8,999 bases of DNA. It comes from Pseudomonadota bacterium (GTDB lineage: Bacteria; Pseudomonadota; Alphaproteobacteria; Rhizobiales; Xanthobacteraceae). Where the stretch lies: contig JAEWFG010000249.1 in the NCBI GenBank assembly GCA_023388935.1, positions 1-8,999 on the forward strand, given 5' to 3'. The stretch's first letter is position 1; each line of letters starts with the position of its first letter. This document shows, one piece after another, positions 5,834 through 8,999 of the stretch. The position numbers were made by a program, and so were the translations under genes. The notes below the pieces were generated by a model, which was not told the DNA's origin, did not search any database, and saw only the letters and a list, made by a program, of their open reading frames with translations.

Positions 5834-6328
5834 ATGGCCAAGATTCACGTCACGACCACCATCAACGGCGAGCTGATGGAATATCTGTGCGAGCCGAACG
5901 ACACCATGCTCGACGCGTTGCGCGGGCCGCTGGGCCTGACCGGCTCCAAGGAAGGTTGCTCGTCCGGCGACTGCGGCGCCTGCAGCGTCACCGTCGACGA
6001 TCGCCTTGTCTGCTCCTGCCTGATGCTGGCCGCCGAAGCCGAAGGCCACGAGATCAGGACGATCGAGGGCATGGCCGATGGCGACAAGCTGCACCCCCTG
6101 CAGCAGAAGTTCCTCGAACAGGCCGCGCTCCAGTGCGGCATCTGCACCTCGGGCATGCTGGTCGCTTCCGACGCGCTGCTGCGCAAGAACCCGAATCCGA
6201 GCGAGGAAGAAGTCCGCTTCTGGCTCGCCGGCAATCTCTGCCGGTGCACAGGCTATGACAAGATCGTGCGCGCGGTGATGGAAGCTGCTGCGGAAATCCG
6301 CGAGGGAACCAAGGAGGCTGTCCAATGA
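5834..6328 (+). CDS. 2Fe-2S small subunit of a molybdenum hydroxylase (CoxS-like)
   Basis: 164 residues, standard for the family. It holds two 2Fe-2S clusters that relay electrons from the molybdenum centre to FAD. The plant-ferredoxin-type cluster is bound by C42, C47, C50 and C62 (GCSSGDCGACSV region). The second, four-helix domain cluster is bound by C101 and C104 (QCGICTSGM) and by C136 and C138 (LAGNLCRCTGY). All eight ligands are present, so both clusters should form. The start is supported by AGGAAAG at 5819-5825 within the end of the preceding gene. Its stop overlaps the next start as ATGA (6325-6328), a sign of translational coupling and of a fixed subunit ratio. No signal peptide is seen, so a cytoplasmic enzyme is expected. 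Confidence 0.96.
   Translation: MAKIHVTTTINGELMEYLCEPNDTMLDALRGPLGLTGSKEGCSSGDCGACSVTVDDRLVCSCLMLAAEAEGHEIRTIEGMADGDKLHPLQQKFLEQAALQCGICTSGMLVASDALLRKNPNPSEEEVRFWLAGNLCRCTGYDKIVRAVMEAAAEIREGTKEAVQ
6311..6317 (+). promoter_or_regulatory. Strong ribosome-binding site for the large subunit
   Basis: AAGGAGG, a full anti-Shine-Dalgarno match, lies 7 bases before the ATG at 6325 and inside the preceding gene. It settles the start of the large subunit and supports the ATGA overlap. Confidence 0.85.
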
Positions 6329-8598
6329 ACCTCGTCACTAACAACAAGTGGATCGGCCAGCGCACCATCCGTCCCGACGGCATGGACAAGGTTACCGGCC
6401 GCGCCCAGTTCGCCGCCGACACCACGATGCCGGGCATGATCTGGGGTAAGGTCCTGCGCAGCCCGCATCCGCATGCGCGAATTCGCGGCATCGACACCTC
6501 CAGGGCGGAGAAGCTGGCCGGCGTGAAGGCCGTCGTCACCTCCAGGGACATCGTCGACTTTACGATCGAGAAGGGTGCCGTCATGCTAGGCATCCAGGAC
6601 ATGCGCTGGATGTGCCGCAATGTGATGGCGCGCGACAAGGCACTGTTCCCCGGGCACCCAGTGGCTGCCGTTGCCGCCGTCACGGAGGCGATCGCAGCAG
6701 AAGCCTGCAAGCTGATCGAGGTCGAGTACGAGGTGCTGCCCTGGTCGATCGAGATCGAAGACGCGATCAAGCCCGACGCACCGATCCTGCATGAATTCAA
6801 CAAATGGGAGGGAAAGCCCTCCAACATCATGAGCCGTATCGAGCACAAGAAGGGTGACCTCGCGGAAGGCTTCAAGAACGCCGACGTCGTCATCGAGCGC
6901 ACCTTCACCACGCGCCCGGTGCACCAGGGCTATATTGAGCCGCATGCCTGCCTGATCTCGGTCGCTCCCGATGGCAAAACCACGATCTGGAGCTCGAGCC
7001 AGGGCCAGTTCATGGTGCGCGCGATGACCTCGATGCTGACAGGCATCCCGCAGAGCGACATCCGCGCCATCCCCGCCGAGATCGGCGGCGGCTTCGGCGG
7101 CAAGACCATCGTCTATCTCGAGCCGGTCGCGACCTTGCTGGCGAAGAAATCCGGGCGTCCCGTCAAGATGGTGATGACGCGTGAGGAAGTGATGCGCGCG
7201 ACCGGGCCCACCTCGGGCTCGCGCAGCACCGTGAAGATCGGCGCCAGGAAGGACGGCACGATCACGGCGGCACACGGGACGTTCTATTTGCAGGCGGGCG
7301 CTTTCCCGGGATCGCCGATCCGCGGTGCGGCCGGCTGCAGTTTTACGCCCTACGACATCCCGAATCTCCTCTCCGAAGGTTTCGACGTCTGCTCGAACCG
7401 CTCCAAGGTCGCAGCCTACCGTGCGCCGGGCGCGCCGATCGGCGCCTATGCCGTCGAATGCGTGATGGACGAAGTCGCCGAGGCCCTGAAGATGGACCCG
7501 CTCGACTTCCGCCTGAAGAACGCTGCGCGGCAAGGCACCAAGGCCGCGCACGGCCCGACCTTCCCGCGCATCGGCTACATCGAGACGGTGGAAGCCGCGA
7601 AGAGCTCGCAGCACTACGCCGCACCGCTCGGCGAGGCCCATGGCAAGGCGCGGGGCAGGGGCGTCGCATCCGGCTTCTGGTTCAACGCGGGCGGTGAGTC
7701 CTCGGCCCAAGTGAACATCACCGAGGACGGCAACGTCGTCGTCACCACCGGCCACCCCGACATTGGCGGCTCGCGCGCCGGCATCGCCAATATCTGCGCA
7801 GAGCTGCTTGGCATCGACTACCGCCGCGTCTCCGTCATCATCGGCGACACGCAGACTGTCGGCTTCTCCAACCTCACCGGCGGCAGCCGCGTGTTGTTTG
7901 CGTCCTCGATGGTGGTGACGCAGTCGGCGGAGAAGGTGATCCAGACCCTGCGCGAGCGCGCGGCAAAAATCTGGAACATCGATCCCGAGGCGGTGAAGTG
8001 GGAGCAGGGCGCGGCGCATCCGGTCAGCCCGAACGCCGGCCAGTTCGAGCCGCTGACGCTCAAGGACCTGGCCGAAAAGGCGCCCGCGATGGGCGGTCCG
8101 ATCGGCGCCGGGGTGCAGCTCAATACCCAAGGCGCCGACGGCGGCTTCGGCACCCACATCTGCGACGTAGAAGTCGATACCGAGCTCGGCATCGCCCGCG
8201 TGATCCGCTACACCGCCGTGCAGGATGTCGGTCGCGCTATTCATCCCAGCTATGTCGAAGGCCAGCTGCAGGGTGGTGTTGCGCAGGGCATCGGCTGGGC
8301 GCTCAACGAGGAGTACATCTATACGAAGGATGGGAAAGTCGACAATCCGGGCTTCCTCGACTATCGCATGCCGGTGTGTTCCGACTTGCCGATGCTCGAC
8401 TGCATCGTGGTCGAGGTACCGAACCCGAAGCATCCGCAGGGCGTGAAGGGCGTCGGCGAGGTCCCGCTTGTGCCTGTCATGGCGGCAGTTGCCAATGCCA
8501 TCCACAACGCGTTGGGTTTGCGCTTCTACAGCCTGCCGATGTCGCCGCCGAAAGTGAGCGCAGCGCTGGATGCGGGCGTCAGGCAGGCGGCCGAGTAA
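6325..8598 (+). CDS. Molybdopterin-binding catalytic subunit, xanthine dehydrogenase family (CoxL-like, not a canonical CO dehydrogenase)
   Basis: 757 residues, near the usual 770-800. It binds molybdopterin-cytosine-dinucleotide-type cofactor and hydroxylates an organic substrate with water. Seen: the aldehyde oxidase/xanthine dehydrogenase a/b hammerhead near 20-130; SSQGQF with Q226; the cofactor loop GGGFGGK at 254-260; the active-site loop AYRAPG at 364-369; GGSR at 519-522; VEGQLQGG; and the catalytic glutamate E712 in KGVGE. Form I CO dehydrogenases have AYRCSFR and form II-like proteins AYRGAGR at the active-site loop, so AYRAPG points to another substrate, such as an aldehyde, purine or N-heterocycle. 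The usual GQGxxT cofactor loop is replaced by GHPDIGGSR at 476-484, as in a subgroup of uncharacterised family members known to me from memory. It is the last operon gene, followed by a terminator 13 bases after its stop. No maturation genes (coxD, E, F, G or xdhC types) are in the window. Confidence 0.95.
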   Translation: MNLVTNNKWIGQRTIRPDGMDKVTGRAQFAADTTMPGMIWGKVLRSPHPHARIRGIDTSRAEKLAGVKAVVTSRDIVDFTIEKGAVMLGIQDMRWMCRNVMARDKALFPGHPVAAVAAVTEAIAAEACKLIEVEYEVLPWSIEIEDAIKPDAPILHEFNKWEGKPSNIMSRIEHKKGDLAEGFKNADVVIERTFTTRPVHQGYIEPHACLISVAPDGKTTIWSSSQGQFMVRAMTSMLTGIPQSDIRAIPAEIGGGFGGKTIVYLEPVATLLAKKSGRPVKMVMTREEVMRATGPTSGSRSTVKIGARKDGTITAAHGTFYLQAGAFPGSPIRGAAGCSFTPYDIPNLLSEGFDVCSNRSKVAAYRAPGAPIGAYAVECVMDEVAEALKMDPLDFRLKNAARQGTKAAHGPTFPRIGYIETVEAAKSSQHYAAPLGEAHGKARGRGVASGFWFNAGGESSAQVNITEDGNVVVTTGHPDIGGSRAGIANICAELLGIDYRRVSVIIGDTQTVGFSNLTGGSRVLFASSMVVTQSAEKVIQTLRERAAKIWNIDPEAVKWEQGAAHPVSPNAGQFEPLTLKDLAEKAPAMGGPIGAGVQLNTQGADGGFGTHICDVEVDTELGIARVIRYTAVQDVGRAIHPSYVEGQLQGGVAQGIGWALNEEYIYTKDGKVDNPGFLDYRMPVCSDLPMLDCIVVEVPNPKHPQGVKGVGEVPLVPVMAAVANAIHNALGLRFYSLPMSPPKVSAALDAGVRQAAE

Positions 8599-8611
8599 GA
8601 ATCGGAAGCGC

Positions 8612-8645
8612 AAAAAAAGGGGCCTTGCAGCGCCCCTTTTTCTTT
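8612..8645 (+). terminator. Intrinsic terminator of the hydroxylase operon
   Basis: A 10-bp perfect stem, AAAAAGGGGC (8614-8623) with GCCCCTTTTT (8632-8641), encloses an 8-base loop. It is flanked by an A-run before and a T-rich tract after, starting 13 bases past the large-subunit stop. The symmetry means it could also stop transcription from the opposite side. Confidence 0.92.
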
Positions 8646-8999
8646 GATCGGCGCGGCCTGGCCGACCCGGCGTGTGAATCGGCGCTGAGGATGACCCCTC
8701 CGATATCAAGCGAATCAAAGAGTTGTCGTGCCGATCGGCGTGCGAACCCCACGCCGATTAACAGCCCAGGAAGCCCGTTCCCAGCCCGCGCCCCACGGCC
8801 CGGAAACAAAGACGACCGTCCTAGAGGCTCCTACTAGGGTGAAGCGACAACATCGGAGGTTGGGCGGCTCGAAAAAAGTTTCGACGCCGCAGCCTGCTAT
8901 AGGCCGGCATTGGGATCGCACGCGATCGAGTCTCTTCCGATCTCAACGTCGGATCTAACACGTCCTCTTCCTAGCGAAACCTCTGTTCAGCCGCCAGCC
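8646..8999. other. Gene-free 3' end of the window
   Basis: I see no credible coding region on either strand; the short frames lack protein-like composition and ribosome-binding sites. A TATAG-like -10 hexamer near 8898-8903 might drive a gene beyond the window, but no good -35 box lies 16-18 bases upstream. One hairpin is listed separately. Confidence 0.5.
8734..8758. repeat. Hairpin with 9-bp perfect arms
   Basis: ATCGGCGTG (8734-8742) pairs with CACGCCGAT (8750-8758) across a 7-base loop. No T-tract follows on either strand, so it is not a typical intrinsic terminator. It may be a regulatory RNA structure, an operator or a repeat-element remnant. Confidence 0.4.

Noticed and set aside
6586..8718. 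710-codon minus-strand frame opposite the molybdopterin subunit
   Set aside because: It has no recognisable motif and runs across the terminator; the opposite strand carries all conserved family motifs.

Overview
The window looks like a junction between an accessory (defence-type) segment and ordinary chromosome of a high-GC alphaproteobacterium. The codon use, the CoxMSL-type hydroxylase operon and the rhizobial-looking CAU tRNA suggest a Bradyrhizobium-like rhizobial lineage. The lineage is an inference from gene style, not from a marker gene.

Positions 1-3529 hold a defence-like pair. A plus-strand frame open from base 1 to 3033 is the C-terminal part of a very large superfamily-2 helicase. 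It has a RecA2 domain with motifs V and VI, two CxxC...CxxC zinc knuckles and a C-terminal MrfA-type zinc-binding (DUF1998) signature. It most resembles DruE of Druantia anti-phage systems; the ATP-binding half lies outside the window. Converging on it, with a 26-bp tail-to-tail overlap, is an intact very-short-patch-repair (Vsr) endonuclease with every known catalytic and zinc residue. No cytosine methyltransferase is visible.

Positions 3530-4531 are a gene-poor, scrambled strip typical of an island edge. It contains small gene remnants (20-codon and 95-codon ORFs sharing a TTGA stop/start overlap, behind an operator-like palindrome). It also contains two families of about 20-22-bp imperfect tandem repeats, a decayed tRNA copy that has lost its anticodon, a 13-bp direct repeat, and a complete minus-strand tRNA with anticodon CAU (Ile2-like). 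The tRNA, its broken copy 280 bp away and the repeat clusters look like remnants of one or more insertions at a tRNA.

Positions 4532-4958 are a non-coding leader with several small palindromes. Positions 4959-8598 form a tight operon of three genes in the order FAD subunit, 2Fe-2S subunit and molybdopterin subunit (coxM-, coxS- and coxL-like). They should assemble into one molybdenum hydroxylase of the xanthine dehydrogenase/CO dehydrogenase superfamily. The large subunit has AYRAPG where CO dehydrogenases have AYRCSFR or AYRGAGR, so this is probably not a CO dehydrogenase and its substrate is unknown. A strong intrinsic terminator follows at 8612-8645. The last 350 bases show no gene, only a hairpin.
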